Of a DNA stretch of 64,000 nucleotides, positions 48,463 through 59,318 are shown piece by piece. How positions within the stretch are numbered: position 1 is the first letter of the stretch; each line of letters starts with the position of its first letter. Source of the stretch: Methanothermococcus okinawensis IH1. GTDB lineage: Archaea; AGJL01; Methanococci; Methanococcales; Methanococcaceae. Location: positions 845,495 through 909,494 of the forward strand of contig NC_015636.1 of NCBI RefSeq assembly GCF_000179575.2, in the 5' to 3' direction. Both the position numbers and the translations under genes were made by a program. The notes below the pieces were generated by a model, which saw only the letters and a program-made list of their open reading frames with translations, searched no databases and was not told where the DNA came from.

Positions 48463-48966
48463 ATGATTTTAGAGTTAAATGGTATGTATGCAGGATTAAG
48501 ATTTTCATCAGCTCATATCGTGTTTGGGCATGATAGTTGCGGAGTAATTCATGGACATTCATATTATGTGGATGTTAAGGTATGCGGAGCTCCTTCTGGA
48601 GAGTTTGGTTTTGTATGTGATTTTAAGATATTAAAAAAGATAGTGAAAAATATATGCGGAAAATTAGACCATAAGCTTCTAATTCCAGAAAATCATCCAA
48701 ATTTAAAATATAATATAGAGAATAATGCTATAAACTTCACATTTTGCAAAGGAGATAAGATAAAAGAATATAAAATTCCATTGGAAGATGTTGTTCTTTT
48801 ACCAATATTGAGCACCACAGCAGAGGAGCTCTCAAAGTATTTTGCAGAACATATTAAAATGGAGTTATGCACATTAAATTTAGAAAATAGTATTGATTGG
48901 ATAGAAGCCACTGTAAATGAAGGAATAGGACAAGGAGCAACATATAGAGCTATTTTGAAAAAATAA
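48463..48966 (+). CDS. 6-pyruvoyl-tetrahydropterin synthase/QueD-like protein
   Basis: 167 residues. FSSAHIVFGHDSCGVIHGHS supplies the zinc histidines and a catalytic-type cysteine, followed by FVCDFKILKKIVKNICGKLD and DHK. The C-terminal STTAEELSKYFAEH and IEATVNEGIGQGATY complete the family. It probably makes 6-carboxy-tetrahydropterin for the archaeosine/queuosine pathway, though archaeal members with other pterin roles exist. AGAGGAAAAC precedes the ATG. Confidence 0.83.
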   Translation: MILELNGMYAGLRFSSAHIVFGHDSCGVIHGHSYYVDVKVCGAPSGEFGFVCDFKILKKIVKNICGKLDHKLLIPENHPNLKYNIENNAINFTFCKGDKIKEYKIPLEDVVLLPILSTTAEELSKYFAEHIKMELCTLNLENSIDWIEATVNEGIGQGATYRAILKK

Positions 48967-49123
48967 TAAGATAAATATAAATTAAATCTAAAATAAATAT
49001 AAAATAAAAATAAATAATGATAAAATTAAATAAAAATAAATAAAATATAATTATTTATATTATGAAATAAATATAATTATTATATATGATAGATAAAATG
49101 ATTATACTTTTATCGGTGATATT

Positions 49124-49693
49124 ATGGAACTCAATATAAGTGTAAGTGAAGCAATGAGCAGTCCTGTGGAAACAGTGAATTTAAATGCTACGGCATATGA
49201 TGCAGCCAATATTTTAAAAACAAAGGGGATTGGTTGCTTAGTTGTTGTGAATGATTTAATGAAGCCAGTAGGTCTCATTACTGAAAGAGATTTTGTTTTA
49301 AAAATCGTTGCAAGAAATCTAAAATCAAAAGAGGTATTGGTTAAAGATATTGCATCTACAAAACTTATATATGTATCACCTAAGGCTACTCTAATGGATG
49401 CTGCAAAAATAATGGCAGAAAAAAAGATTAAAAGACTTCCAGTAATTGAAAATGATGAATTATTGGGCATAATCACTGTTAGCGATATAACTTCAATATC
49501 TCCTAAGCTATTTGATATAATTGTGGAGTTTTCCAATATAAAAGGAGCGGGAAACACCTATCAAGCAAATACAACCAATGAAGATGAATACATTGAAGGC
49601 ATATGTGAAGTATGCGGAGCTCAGGGTAGGGTAAGATATATCAATGGAAGATATATCTGCGATAACTGCTTAGATGAAGAAGAAAATCTCTAA
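49124..49693 (+). CDS. CBS-pair protein with C-terminal zinc ribbon
   Basis: 189 residues. Two CBS repeats (SVSEAMSSPVETVNLNATAY and KDIASTKLIYVSPKATLMDA) fill residues 5-135. A treble-clef style zinc ribbon closes the protein (CEVCGAQGRVRYINGRYICD then NC). CBS pairs sense adenine nucleotides; the ribbon may contact nucleic acid or another protein. Target unknown. GGTGATATT precedes the ATG. Confidence 0.82.
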   Translation: MELNISVSEAMSSPVETVNLNATAYDAANILKTKGIGCLVVVNDLMKPVGLITERDFVLKIVARNLKSKEVLVKDIASTKLIYVSPKATLMDAAKIMAEKKIKRLPVIENDELLGIITVSDITSISPKLFDIIVEFSNIKGAGNTYQANTTNEDEYIEGICEVCGAQGRVRYINGRYICDNCLDEEENL

Positions 49694-49805
49694 ATTATAA
49701 ATTTTTCCATTTTTTAATAGAAAAATAATAATTATTATATACATGGTATAGATGGATATATGACGATATTATTAGATATTATACCAATAATAAGTTGGTG
49801 ATATT

Positions 49806-50678
49806 ATGAAAAAAATTATTTCTATTTTTTGTATATCCTTTTTATTACTATTTTGTGGATGCACTGAGCAATCCAATAATCAAATTAATAATGGCAGTAA
49901 TGCTAATAGTAATAATCAAATAACAAATGATAATACAAATATGGCTAATCAAATACCTTCAAAGATAAAGTATTTTTTGGTAATGAATTCAGAAAATACT
50001 ACGATTTTTAAATTTAGCTTTGCAGATAATAGTGGAAGTATAATAACCCCAAATAATGGAAATATTAATTTAAAAATATACGATAAATATAATGAATTGG
50101 TATATTCGAAAAATTACTCCCTAAACAATCTTAAAAAAGATGATTATTATATTATAACGCTCCCATCTGAAAAATTAAAAGGATTTAGCAAGGATGGTTC
50201 TGCATATATTACATATAGCTACAATAATATTAAATTAACCAGTAATAATTATATAAAATTGAATGTATATACCCAAGAAGAAATGAAGAAGAAATTTGAT
50301 GAGGAATATAATAAAAATGCCATATCAGTTGATAAAACACAGATTAGAAATGATGTTCAAATACATATTATAAAATACGGATGGTATAAAGTATATGATA
50401 ATAATACAAATACCATAAAAAAAGTAGTTAGATTAGATTTAGAGGTTAAAAATTTAAGGAAGGATGAGTTGGTATTTAGCCCTAAAAATATTCATTTAAC
50501 CGATGGATATAACAATTACTATTTATCGGATTATGGAACATTACCCGACGAAACTAAAATAGGTATCAACTCAGTTAAGGGCGGATATTGGTTATTTGAT
50601 AAACCTTCACAATTAAATAACCTAAAATTCACCTGCACGATAGATACTAATTATGTATATGATATATCCTTAAATTAA
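49806..50678 (+). CDS. Predicted lipoprotein, unknown function
   Basis: 290 residues. An N-terminal signal peptide ends in a lipobox (LLLFCGCTEQ), with Cys19 or Cys20 as the lipidated residue. An Asn-rich spacer of about 30 residues follows, then two beta-rich regions; the C-terminal half (VVRLDLEVKNLRKDELVFSP) resembles DUF4352-like immunoglobulin folds. Surface-anchored, binding role unknown. GGTGATATT precedes the ATG. Confidence 0.7.
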   Translation: MKKIISIFCISFLLLFCGCTEQSNNQINNGSNANSNNQITNDNTNMANQIPSKIKYFLVMNSENTTIFKFSFADNSGSIITPNNGNINLKIYDKYNELVYSKNYSLNNLKKDDYYIITLPSEKLKGFSKDGSAYITYSYNNIKLTSNNYIKLNVYTQEEMKKKFDEEYNKNAISVDKTQIRNDVQIHIIKYGWYKVYDNNTNTIKKVVRLDLEVKNLRKDELVFSPKNIHLTDGYNNYYLSDYGTLPDETKIGINSVKGGYWLFDKPSQLNNLKFTCTIDTNYVYDISLN

Positions 50679-50905
50679 CTTTATTTTAATTTATTTACTT
50701 TTTTTAATTACAATTTTACTTTTTTACCTTTTTATTACTTTTTATTTTAATTTTTTATTTTACGATTTTTGCAACATAATTATTAACATAAAAAATATCA
50801 TAACATATAAATAATAAAATTATCATAATTAATAATGTAATATTCATAATATATATAATAAATTTTTTCCAATATATTTATAATCATCATCCTCAGAGGG
50901 ATAAT

Positions 50906-51742
50906 TTGAAAATAAAAAATATAATTGAAGGAAAAGAATCTGTTAAGGTATATCCAACAACAACTATAAGGGATGCGTTGATTACAATGAATAACAGCGG
51001 TACAAGAAGGATTACCGTTGTAGATGCTGGAACAAACAGAGTAGTGGGAATTATAACTTCCATGGATATAGTAGATTTTATGGGAGGAGGTTCAAAATAT
51101 AACCTTGTAAAATCGAAACATAACCATAATCTTTTAGCGGCAATTAACGAACCTGTAAAAGAAATTATGACCAATGAGGCTGTATGTATAAAAGAAAATG
51201 CATTGTTGAAAGAAGTTATAGAATTATTTATAGAAAAAAATGTGGGTGGAGTGCCTGTTGTGGATAAAGACTATAAATTGATATCCACAATAACTGAAAG
51301 AGATATAATTAGATTCTTAAAAGATAATGTAGATAAGTCTGAGAAGGTAATTGATTATATGACTGAAAAACCCGTAGTAGCTACATCGGGGGAAAGATTA
51401 AAGGATGTGGCAAGAACTATGTTAAGAAATGGGTTTAGAAGATTACCGGTAATTTCTGAGGATAGACTGGTTGGTATGATAACATCTACTGATTTTATAA
51501 AATTATTGGGTAGTGATTGGGCATTTAATCATATGAAAACAGGAAATGTAAGAGAAATAACAAATGTTAGAATAAAGGATATAATGGTTAAAGATGTATT
51601 GACCGTTAATAAAGATGCTTCACTTTATGATGCTGTGGATACAATGACTACTAACGATATAGGAGCTCTGCCAGTAGTTGAAGATGGAAAAGTTATAGGT
51701 ATAATAACCGAAAAAGATGCAGTATCTTATTTTAAAGAATAA
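50906..51742 (+). CDS. Protein with four CBS repeats
   Basis: 278 residues made of four CBS repeats: IEGKESVKVYPTTTIRDALI, VKEIMTNEAVCIKENALLKE, VIDYMTEKPVVATSGERLKD and IKDIMVKDVLTVNKDASLYD. Two Bateman pairs would bind adenosine ligands (AMP, ATP or SAM). No catalytic domain. The start codon is TTG at 50906, following AGAGGGA, since no ATG is suitably placed. Confidence 0.85.
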   Translation: MKIKNIIEGKESVKVYPTTTIRDALITMNNSGTRRITVVDAGTNRVVGIITSMDIVDFMGGGSKYNLVKSKHNHNLLAAINEPVKEIMTNEAVCIKENALLKEVIELFIEKNVGGVPVVDKDYKLISTITERDIIRFLKDNVDKSEKVIDYMTEKPVVATSGERLKDVARTMLRNGFRRLPVISEDRLVGMITSTDFIKLLGSDWAFNHMKTGNVREITNVRIKDIMVKDVLTVNKDASLYDAVDTMTTNDIGALPVVEDGKVIGIITEKDAVSYFKE

Positions 51743-51838
51743 ATTATAAATAAAAATAGAATTAAAATAATTTTTCTTTTTTTATTATGCCATTTTATTT
51801 TATTTCCAATGATATTATGTTATATATATGGTGATTTT

Positions 51839-52705
51839 ATGAAGGATAATATTGAAAAAATTTCCAATATTGTAGTTGAACTATTTAAAGAGGCAGCAAT
51901 AACCCTTCCCAAGGATGTTAAAAATGCTTTAATTGAATCAGTTGAAAAGGAAGAAAATGAACTGTCTAAAAATACCTTAAAGGCTATTGTAAAAAATATA
52001 GAAATTGCAGAGGAAAAAAATATCCCGATGTGTCAAGATACTGGCGTTCCAATAATATTTTTAAAGATAGGTAAAAATATTAATTCATCGGATATTATAT
52101 ATATAATCGACAAAATAAAGGACGGAGTAAAAAAAGCAACTGAGGAGGTTCCTTTAAGGCCTAATGTGGTTAATCCACTTAGCAGAGAAAACCTAAAAAC
52201 AAATGTTGGTCTTGGAGCTCCGTTTATAAATATTGAATTTGATGAAAATTTAGATAGAGAGATAGAAATAACGGTTTTTCCAAAAGGAGCAGGGAGCGAA
52301 AACATGAGTGCTTTAAAGATGCTAACACCTGCTGAGGGAATAAATGGTATAAAAAACTTTATCCTTGAAACTGTTGCCAATGCAGGTGGAAAACCATGTC
52401 CTCCAATAATTTTAGGGGTAGGTATTGGTGGGACTGCTGATATTTCGTTAAAACTCGCAAAAAAGGCACTTTTAAGAAAAATAGGTGAAAGACATAAGGA
52501 AAAAGATATAGCAAAGTTGGAGGTAGAGCTCCTAACTGATATAAATAAATTAGGTATTGGAGCCATGGGACTTGGTGGGAATATTACAGCACTCGATGTA
52601 TTTATTGAAGTGATGGGATGTCATACTGCATCATTGCCTGTGGGTATATGTATTCAATGCTGGGCCAATAGGCGAGCTCATAGAAGAATAAAATTACAAA
52701 AATAA
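51839..52705 (+). CDS. Class I fumarate hydratase, alpha subunit (N-terminal type)
   Basis: 288 residues. Seen are NIPMCQDTGVPIIFLKIG with a cluster cysteine, RPNVVNPLSRENLKTNVG, the GAGSENMSALKML motif, IILGVGIGGTADISLKLAKK, and MGCHTASLPVGICIQCWANR with further cysteines. It hydrates fumarate to malate in the incomplete reductive TCA pathway; the beta subunit is encoded elsewhere. Mdh is in the same window. The ATG at 51839 follows GGTGATTTT. Confidence 0.9.
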   Translation: MKDNIEKISNIVVELFKEAAITLPKDVKNALIESVEKEENELSKNTLKAIVKNIEIAEEKNIPMCQDTGVPIIFLKIGKNINSSDIIYIIDKIKDGVKKATEEVPLRPNVVNPLSRENLKTNVGLGAPFINIEFDENLDREIEITVFPKGAGSENMSALKMLTPAEGINGIKNFILETVANAGGKPCPPIILGVGIGGTADISLKLAKKALLRKIGERHKEKDIAKLEVELLTDINKLGIGAMGLGGNITALDVFIEVMGCHTASLPVGICIQCWANRRAHRRIKLQK

Positions 52706-52734
52706 AAAATAAAATTAAAAAATAATTAATTTAA

Positions 52735-53928
52735 TCAAGGTTTTAAATAAAATAGATGGCTTTTGCATTTACAATCGGAGCTCCCAAAACCCTCAACAAA
52801 ATTTATCATTTTTATTAAATCTTTTGATACCTCAGACTCAACAGGTTTATTTGATATATAAATCTCTTTTATATTTCCATGTTTTAGTAAATAATCTATA
52901 TGCCAGTGCATTTTCTTATCATCCCTTAAATGCCTTCCTATTCTATTTTTTAAATTATTGGAATTCCCCATTGCAGAACCAACATAAAAATAATATCCTT
53001 TTTTAAATCGTTCTGTTTTATTCTTCCCAAAGGTTATATTTTTTGAATTATTTAATTTTATTTTTAAAATGTAAGTGCCTTTTTCGTTTGGAATATTATT
53101 TTTTGAAACCTTTCTAAAATTGTATTTGTTTAAAATTTCACTAAAATACCTTAATTTTTTATAATATGGGCAGATTTCTTTAATTTCATCAAAACATTTG
53201 TCGCATTTTGGAATAGGAGAACAAACTTCCCTTCCATACACCACCAATAAATTATTTATGATTTTCCAGTATTTTTTTGGAAGTTTTTTTCGGAGCTCCG
53301 CCTCTGTTTCGTTGGGATTTTCAGTATCAACATATTCCCACCTATTGCAGATTCTATGGACATGGGTATCTACACATATTCCGTAATCATCAAATGCAAG
53401 TGTAATTACCAAATTGGCTGTTTTTCTCCCAACGCCTGGAAGTTTTATTAAATCTTCCAATCTATTGGGTATTTTTCCATTATAGTCATTCTTAACAATT
53501 TTAGCTAACTCTTTTAAATGTTTAGCCTTAGTTTTGTAAAATCCAACAGGATATATATGTTTTTCCAATTCGCTTTGGTTTATAGTAACTAAATCATCTA
53601 TATTTTTTATCCTTTTAAACAGCCGCTTTGAAACCTCTGATGTGGTTTCGTCCTTTGTTCTTGCACTTAATACCGTAGATATAAGCACCTTAAATGCTCT
53701 AATTTCTTCATTCCCAACTTTTGATATTTCCTCAACAGCAGAATCTTTGTTTAAGTTTTTATGCAGTATATCCAAAAATCTTAGAAAATGGTTAAATTTG
53801 GTGCATGATATTGCTGATTTACCGAGCTCATCCTTATTGATATTATTGATATTCCCATCGGTATTACAATTTAAAAGGTTATTTTTTGGAGTATTCCATT
53901 CATATCTACTATTGTGGTTATTATCCAT
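52735..53928 (-). CDS. nth: Endonuclease III fused to a C-terminal DUF123 domain
   Basis: 397 residues. An unusual N-terminal extension of about 35 Asn-rich residues leads to the HhH-GPD core: [20 protein letters not shown], the helix-hairpin-helix [12 protein letters not shown], the catalytic aspartate in [12 protein letters not shown], and the 4Fe-4S loop [18 protein letters not shown]. From about residue 275 a DUF123 domain follows ([29 protein letters not shown]). It removes oxidised pyrimidines; DUF123 is related to the GIY-YIG fold and its role is unknown. The fusion also occurs in methanococcal relatives. Confidence 0.88.
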   Translation of the reverse strand: MDNNHNSRYEWNTPKNNLLNCNTDGNINNINKDELGKSAISCTKFNHFLRFLDILHKNLNKDSAVEEISKVGNEEIRAFKVLISTVLSARTKDETTSEVSKRLFKRIKNIDDLVTINQSELEKHIYPVGFYKTKAKHLKELAKIVKNDYNGKIPNRLEDLIKLPGVGRKTANLVITLAFDDYGICVDTHVHRICNRWEYVDTENPNETEAELRKKLPKKYWKIINNLLVVYGREVCSPIPKCDKCFDEIKEICPYYKKLRYFSEILNKYNFRKVSKNNIPNEKGTYILKIKLNNSKNITFGKNKTERFKKGYYFYVGSAMGNSNNLKNRIGRHLRDDKKMHWHIDYLLKHGNIKEIYISNKPVESEVSKDLIKMINFVEGFGSSDCKCKSHLFYLKP

Positions 53929-54111
53929 TGCCTGTCCCTTTTTTATTTAATTTTAATAAATTATTAAGTATAATTATAACAATTCATAAATAACATATGC
54001 AGAGAAGATATAAGTTAATACATGTAAAAAAGCGTAGAATAAAAATGAATTAAAAATATTAAATACATATAAATAATAATATAAAATAAATAACATAAAA
54101 ATTTAATTAAT

Positions 54112-54660
54112 TTACTTATATGCCCTTATTTTTTTTAACACTTGTTCATATTCACCATAATTTACTATATGATATTTTATTTTGCATACTCCACCATCTT
54201 TGTTTAAATACCCATTTTTTCCCTTAACTGCCATATAATTGAAACCTGCTTTTCTTCCCATAACTTCAAATAATAGTGCTAATGGGCATCCATCCCCATC
54301 CAGCTCAGCCCCTCCAATATTTTTTGGACAACACCTGCAACCCATAACTTCATGGTGAATATATATTTCAAGAGCTCCCCCATTATTTGAAATTACCCCT
54401 ATCCTATCGCTGATACCCAACGCTTTATTAACATCATTAATAAAATCTTCGAAATCTAAATATCTGTCCTTTATATAGCCACCAGATTTTAATACTTCGT
54501 ATAAATTAGGTCCAATTACTTTTGCCACCACATCTATAATCTCCTGCGGGTCACTTATGAATTCTGCAATCATGCCAAGTAATGAAGCACATATAAACTG
54601 ATGAGGCGATACATTACTATTGATAATCTTATTTATCTCATCGTGGTCGAGAACTTTCAT
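54112..54660 (-). CDS. Conserved hypothetical protein with CxCC motif
   Basis: 182 residues, no family recognised. The second half holds HHEVMGCRCCPKNIGGAELD then GDGCPLALLFEV, four cysteines and two histidines that could bind a metal or cluster. The N-terminal half is helical (HQFICASLLGMIAEF). TGTGATAAC precedes the start, and the gene lies between nth and gap on the same strand but with long spacers. Confidence 0.5.
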   Translation of the reverse strand: MKVLDHDEINKIINSNVSPHQFICASLLGMIAEFISDPQEIIDVVAKVIGPNLYEVLKSGGYIKDRYLDFEDFINDVNKALGISDRIGVISNNGGALEIYIHHEVMGCRCCPKNIGGAELDGDGCPLALLFEVMGRKAGFNYMAVKGKNGYLNKDGGVCKIKYHIVNYGEYEQVLKKIRAYK

Positions 54661-54827
54661 AGGTTATCACAAAATATTTTTTTTACATTTATTTTGAAAT
54701 ACGTGTTATTGTAATATGTATAAAACCACATACCACATATATTACTATTATAATAAGTATTTGGAGGTAGATTAAATAAATATATATGTAATCTAGATTT
54801 TTAAAATTAATAAAAAATAAAATGTAA

Positions 54828-55850
54828 TTATTTCATCAATCCCATGGCTTTATTTGTCATTTCAATTGATTTCATGTTGTCATCTTCCATCTGCAACATA
54901 GCCCTTATACAATCTACATTTTCAGGAATTACATCGCTTTCCTGATGAACTGCCTGCATTAAAAACACTTCATTATCTACTACATTTATGCTTTCTTTCC
55001 ATATTGCTATTTCATTTAAATCATACCTTACTCTACCTAAATCCCTTGCAAATTCAATAATTGTAGCTGTTGAATTTAAACCATCCTCTGCACTTACTGT
55101 AAATATCCTTGGAGTTTTCTCAATGGCATCAATTATATCATCTTTTGTTGTTCCAGTGGTTTCTACCATTAAAGAATGCATGTGCATCAATGTTGTAGGC
55201 ACTATTACTGCGGAAGTGATTATTTTACCTTCGAGCTCTGGCACTACGGAACATACATCGGGTCCATGGTGGGATGGGATAGTTGGTGGATTTGGGACTA
55301 TTGCATTTATTGGACCTCTTTTTGCATCATTGGGGTCAGCCCCTCTTCTTATTAACACAACCCTTGCTTTTACAATGTCAGTGGCTGAGTTTATGGCATA
55401 TAATGTCCTACATAATCCAGTGGTATTACAGGACACAGTTCTTATATAGTCCTTACCATAACACCTGTCGTAGCTCCAAAGGGCGTTAAAATTATCCTCC
55501 ACATACTGTGCCTTTTCACCGCCTTGAAGTATTGCTTTTACATTGTATTTTTTATAGATATTTTCTAAATTTTCCTTTCCTATCCCTCCCGGAGCACAAT
55601 CTACAACTATATCTGCATCTTCTATTACATCAAAAATTGTTCCTTCAATATCTACCCCCTTTTCCTCGAACAGTGATTTTCTTTCAGGTATGGCAGCGTA
55701 TAGCTTATAGCCTTTATCGACAGCCATTTTAGCTTCAAAATCAGGTTTTGTTTTTGTAACTCCAATTACTTCCATATCTTTCTGTTTAGACACTGCGTCA
55801 GCTACTCTTTTACCTATTGAACCATAACCATTTATTAAGACCTTTGCCAT
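54828..55850 (-). CDS. gap: Glyceraldehyde-3-phosphate dehydrogenase, archaeal type II
   Basis: 340 residues. The N-terminal NAD(P) motif is [17 protein letters not shown]; the catalytic cysteine lies in [15 protein letters not shown], followed by [17 protein letters not shown] and the HHGPDV segment. It acts mainly in gluconeogenesis in methanogens. The ATG at 55850, with GGAGTGATATT before it, is preferred over a start five codons upstream. Confidence 0.95.
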   Translation of the reverse strand: MAKVLINGYGSIGKRVADAVSKQKDMEVIGVTKTKPDFEAKMAVDKGYKLYAAIPERKSLFEEKGVDIEGTIFDVIEDADIVVDCAPGGIGKENLENIYKKYNVKAILQGGEKAQYVEDNFNALWSYDRCYGKDYIRTVSCNTTGLCRTLYAINSATDIVKARVVLIRRGADPNDAKRGPINAIVPNPPTIPSHHGPDVCSVVPELEGKIITSAVIVPTTLMHMHSLMVETTGTTKDDIIDAIEKTPRIFTVSAEDGLNSTATIIEFARDLGRVRYDLNEIAIWKESINVVDNEVFLMQAVHQESDVIPENVDCIRAMLQMEDDNMKSIEMTNKAMGLMK

Positions 55851-56177
55851 TAATATCACTCCCAAATTTTTATTTTAGACAATAATTATAAGTATCTTAT
55901 AAGTATCATGCTAATTATCTATTAAATATAATAATTATTCCATTAATATTTTATCTTATACGGAAATTTAGTGTATTAGTATGTGATAAAATATATACAT
56001 AAAAATATAAATAATTATCTATTATTTTCAAGTATATAATATGGTTGGTAAAATTAATTTTATTACAACTTAACATCATAATTATTAACTTATTTACCAA
56101 AATGAGTAATAAAAATATAAAAATAAAAAAGATAATGATAGAAGCTTTTAATCATAAGTATGTTATAAAGATATATA
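55851..56177. other. AT-rich spacer upstream of gap
   Basis: About 325 bases of A/T-rich DNA between the 3' end of the ACT/DUF5612 gene and gap. It should hold the gap promoter. I see no ORF with a ribosome binding site and no RNA-like GC block. Confidence 0.45.
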
Positions 56178-56837
56178 TTAAATAATCCTTCCTTTAACTC
56201 TATTTATATCAAATTTTGCCGTATCTGCAATTGTCATAACTGCAAGCACCCCAGCTTGAATAGGGTCAGTAACAACCAAATCAGCTACCCTTGGAACACT
56301 TCCAAACATGTTTAATGATATTACATATAGCCCTGTTTTTTCTTTAAGTTTTTTCACTGCTTCTGTTATCTTTCCCCCCATTAATGAACCTGCAAGGACC
56401 AACAATCCCACTCTTGGAAGTTTTTCAACGGAAGCTACGGCATCTGCTAAATTATCCTCTCCAACGACAGGCATTGTGTCGATACTTATTCTTTCTCCCC
56501 TTATATTGTGCCTGTCTGCTTCACTTATTGCTCCAAGTGCAACCTGTGAAACCTGAGCTCCTCCACCTATTATAATTATTCTTTTACCGAATATTTTTTT
56601 AAGTGTGTTATGGAGCTCTACCTCTTTTATACATTCCATTGATTTTACTGCGTTTAGTAGCAGTTCTTCATCCTTTTCAGTTTCTATCTCTATTTCCATA
56701 TAGATTAACCCTGTATTATCGCCCTTTATAAACTGCTGAGTGTATAGTATATTTCCCCCCAATTTTGAAATAATACCAGTTAATTTGTGTAAAACCCCTA
56801 TTTTATTGTCTGCTATAACAGTCAATCCAACTTCCAT
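56178..56837 (-). CDS. ACT-domain protein with DUF5612-like C-terminus
   Basis: 219 residues. Residues 1-75 are an ACT domain (VIADNKIGVLHKLTGIISKL). The rest has a Rossmann-like strand IIIIGGGAQVSQVALGAISE and a phosphate-loop-like LVLAGSLMGGKITEAVKKL. The combination is typical of methanogens and has no proven role; it may sense an amino acid and bind a nucleotide or pterin. AAGGTAATAAT precedes the ATG. Confidence 0.75.
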   Translation of the reverse strand: MEVGLTVIADNKIGVLHKLTGIISKLGGNILYTQQFIKGDNTGLIYMEIEIETEKDEELLLNAVKSMECIKEVELHNTLKKIFGKRIIIIGGGAQVSQVALGAISEADRHNIRGERISIDTMPVVGEDNLADAVASVEKLPRVGLLVLAGSLMGGKITEAVKKLKEKTGLYVISLNMFGSVPRVADLVVTDPIQAGVLAVMTIADTAKFDINRVKGRII

Positions 56838-56902
56838 ATTATTACCTTATTATTACCTTTTTTATTTATATTGTTATTTTTTAATTTTTTATTATTTCAT
56901 TT

Positions 56903-57757
56903 TTATCTTAAATATTTTGGATTTTTAGCCATTTCCATTAATCTTTCTATTCTTTCCTCTGTTGGCGGGTGTGTTGAAAATAACTTCATAAAACTTTCTC
57001 CTCTAAATGGATTTACAATAAACATGTGTTCTGTTGCAGGATTTCCGTGTTCCAGTGGATATAGACTTACACCCCTTTCAAGTTTTGCAAGGGCATTTGC
57101 AAGATATATGGGGTTCGAATATTTTGCACCTCCTTCATCGGCATAAAATTCCCTTTGTCGAGAAATTGCAAGCTGTATAATGGTTGCAGCAATAGGGGCA
57201 AGTATTACAAATAATATAGAACCTATGAACTCCCAAGGGCTCTCCTCTTCATCTCTTCCGAATCCAAATATCATACCCCATTGTAGTATGTTTGCTAAAT
57301 ACATAATAGCACCAGCAATTACTGCAACAATAGAGCTTATCAATATATCCCTATGCCTTACATGGCTTATCTCGTGGGCAATTACACCTTCGAGCTCCTG
57401 TGGTGTTAGTAGATTTAATATGCCAGTTGTGACTGCAACCACTGCATGTTTTGGGTCTCTACCTGTTGCAAATGCATTTGGTGTAGGCGTATCTACTATT
57501 GCAACCTTTGGTTTTGGGATGCCTGCTCGTTTTGCCACTTTCTCGACAATCCTATGAAGAGTGGGGGCTTCCCTTTCATCTACAATTTTTGCGCCATAAC
57601 TCATCAACACGATTTTATCACTAAAAAAATAAGCTATAAGGTTTGGAATTAATGCAATTATTATGGCAATTAATGGATGAATATGAAAGACCAAACATGC
57701 ACCATACAGCAAACCTGTCAATAATGCTAATAGAAAGACTGTTTTTAATGTGGATAA
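56903..57757 (-). CDS. htpX: HtpX-family membrane zinc metalloprotease
   Basis: 284 residues. Two N-terminal membrane helices, then the M48 active site [14 protein letters not shown] (HExxH) with the third ligand in [33 protein letters not shown] is the usual substrate-strand region. It degrades damaged membrane proteins. The ATG at 57757, with GGTGGTCT upstream, gives the normal length. Confidence 0.92.
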   Translation of the reverse strand, partial: LSTLKTVFLLALLTGLLYGACLVFHIHPLIAIIIALIPNLIAYFFSDKIVLMSYGAKIVDEREAPTLHRIVEKVAKRAGIPKPKVAIVDTPTPNAFATGRDPKHAVVAVTTGILNLLTPQELEGVIAHEISHVRHRDILISSIVAVIAGAIMYLANILQWGMIFGFGRDEEESPWEFIGSILFVILAPIAATIIQLAISRQREFYADEGGAKYSNPIYLANALAKLERGVSLYPLEHGNPATEHMFIVNPFRGESFMKLFSTHPPTEERIERLMEMAKNPKYLR

Positions 57758-58021
57758 CATATAGACCACCAAAGCCTTTTATAGTTTTTATTTTATTTTA
57801 TTATCGTATTTACCATTTTACATTTTATGTATATTTATAAATGTTTAAATGTTATATATGCGTAATTAACTATTTTTTTATTATATCATTTTAGCTCATT
57901 AGCTAAGCATATTCATTTTGATTTTAATATCAATCATTATAGCATCATCATACTGTATTATTATAATTTCTATTATCATTTGATTATATTTATTGGTATT
58001 TTATTATTACATATTATTTTA

Positions 58022-59158
58022 TTAAATTATATTATTATTTATTTTATTATTATATTTACAAATACATTCTACAATATCAACGATTTTTCCATCAGTTTTA
58101 ATACCATTTGGGTTATAATGAACCCTAGATACTTTAAATCCAAGCTCCTTTAATTTAGTAATTAATTCGTTCATTGGTGGCACGAGCTCCTTTATAATAC
58201 TACAAATTTTGTGAATATCATAACACCCAATTTGATTTATTTGGCATTCCTCAGATATAGTTTTTATTATTTTTCTGCTTCTTTCAGAGTAATTTCTATC
58301 TTCTGCAACTTTTAACGTTCCATTTACAATATCCAAATCATTTATTTTATCCAAATAAAACAACCCTCTAAATCCTTTTTCAAATCCCTCATCACGATTT
58401 TTTACAATCTTTTCTTCATTAACAGCCTTGATATATCCTAATTTTTTAATGGCATTATCAGCCCTATTTGCCCCCCTCTCAGTAATCAAAAAGGTTCTTG
58501 CATAATGGTCAGTGATATGTGAGAATATAGGTCTAAGTCCTATATCGTATTTTGATGCCACTCTTATGGCATATCCTATTAGTAGCCTTATAGCCAGTTC
58601 CTTATCTCCTTTAATAGGAATAGCGTCATAATTTCTAATACATGCCTTTTTGTAAGCTCCGCATAAAACCGCTGTATCCGTAGCAGTCATGCATAAAATA
58701 CCGTTTTTTGTAATGCAACTCCTTATGGCACTGTCGATATAGGGGTTTGGAGAACCAAATGGGTCTAAATCTACAACATTGAATGTTCTGAAATTCTCTG
58801 AGAGAAGAACATTGGCATCCTTATGTATGATTTCCACATTATCCAGTTCATTTACTTTTAGATTTTCCTTAGCCAATTTTACAGCATTTGGGTTTATATC
58901 TCCAATTATAACTTTTACAGTTCCAGAAGGGTTTTTTAATTCCTTAGCATATCTTAATCCTCTTGCACCACTTCCACATAGGGGGTCGCATATTATAAAT
59001 TCGTCCCTTTTGTAATGGTTTAAGAAGCTCTGAATTACTGAAACAGAAATATCTCGGTTAATCTCCATTATTGGATTGTAAAATATCTTATCCTTTTTAG
59101 ATAATGTCCTATCTTTTGGAACCTTTAATTTTGTGTTTCCCTCGGTAATGATTTTCAT
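58022..59158 (-). CDS. trm1: tRNA (guanine26-N2)-dimethyltransferase
   Basis: 378 residues. SAM-binding motif ICDPLCGSGARGLRYAKEL, then VIIGDINPNAVKLAKENL and the catalytic DLDPFGSPNPYIDSAIRSC. The C-terminal region (GVSRVHYNPNGIKTDG-like HYNPNGIKTD) is typical of archaeal Trm1. It forms m2,2G at position 26. The ribosome binding site is GGTGAGCTC directly before ATG, overlapping a GAGCTC. Confidence 0.93.
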   Translation of the reverse strand: MKIITEGNTKLKVPKDRTLSKKDKIFYNPIMEINRDISVSVIQSFLNHYKRDEFIICDPLCGSGARGLRYAKELKNPSGTVKVIIGDINPNAVKLAKENLKVNELDNVEIIHKDANVLLSENFRTFNVVDLDPFGSPNPYIDSAIRSCITKNGILCMTATDTAVLCGAYKKACIRNYDAIPIKGDKELAIRLLIGYAIRVASKYDIGLRPIFSHITDHYARTFLITERGANRADNAIKKLGYIKAVNEEKIVKNRDEGFEKGFRGLFYLDKINDLDIVNGTLKVAEDRNYSERSRKIIKTISEECQINQIGCYDIHKICSIIKELVPPMNELITKLKELGFKVSRVHYNPNGIKTDGKIVDIVECICKYNNKINNNII

Positions 59159-59318
59159 GAGCTCACCACTAATATATATTTATATTCCTTTAAATATCTG
59201 TAAAATAAAATATTAGGAAGATGGAATGCATATAAGTATTATATAATATAGTATTAGATTAAATAAATAACCTTTATTGTATTTTTATATATAGCAATAT
59301 TACGCATATTCTGGTGAG

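Noticed and set aside
52033-52566. 177-codon ORF antisense to the fumarase gene
   Set aside because: Shadow ORF caused by codon use in the conserved fumarase frame; no start signal.
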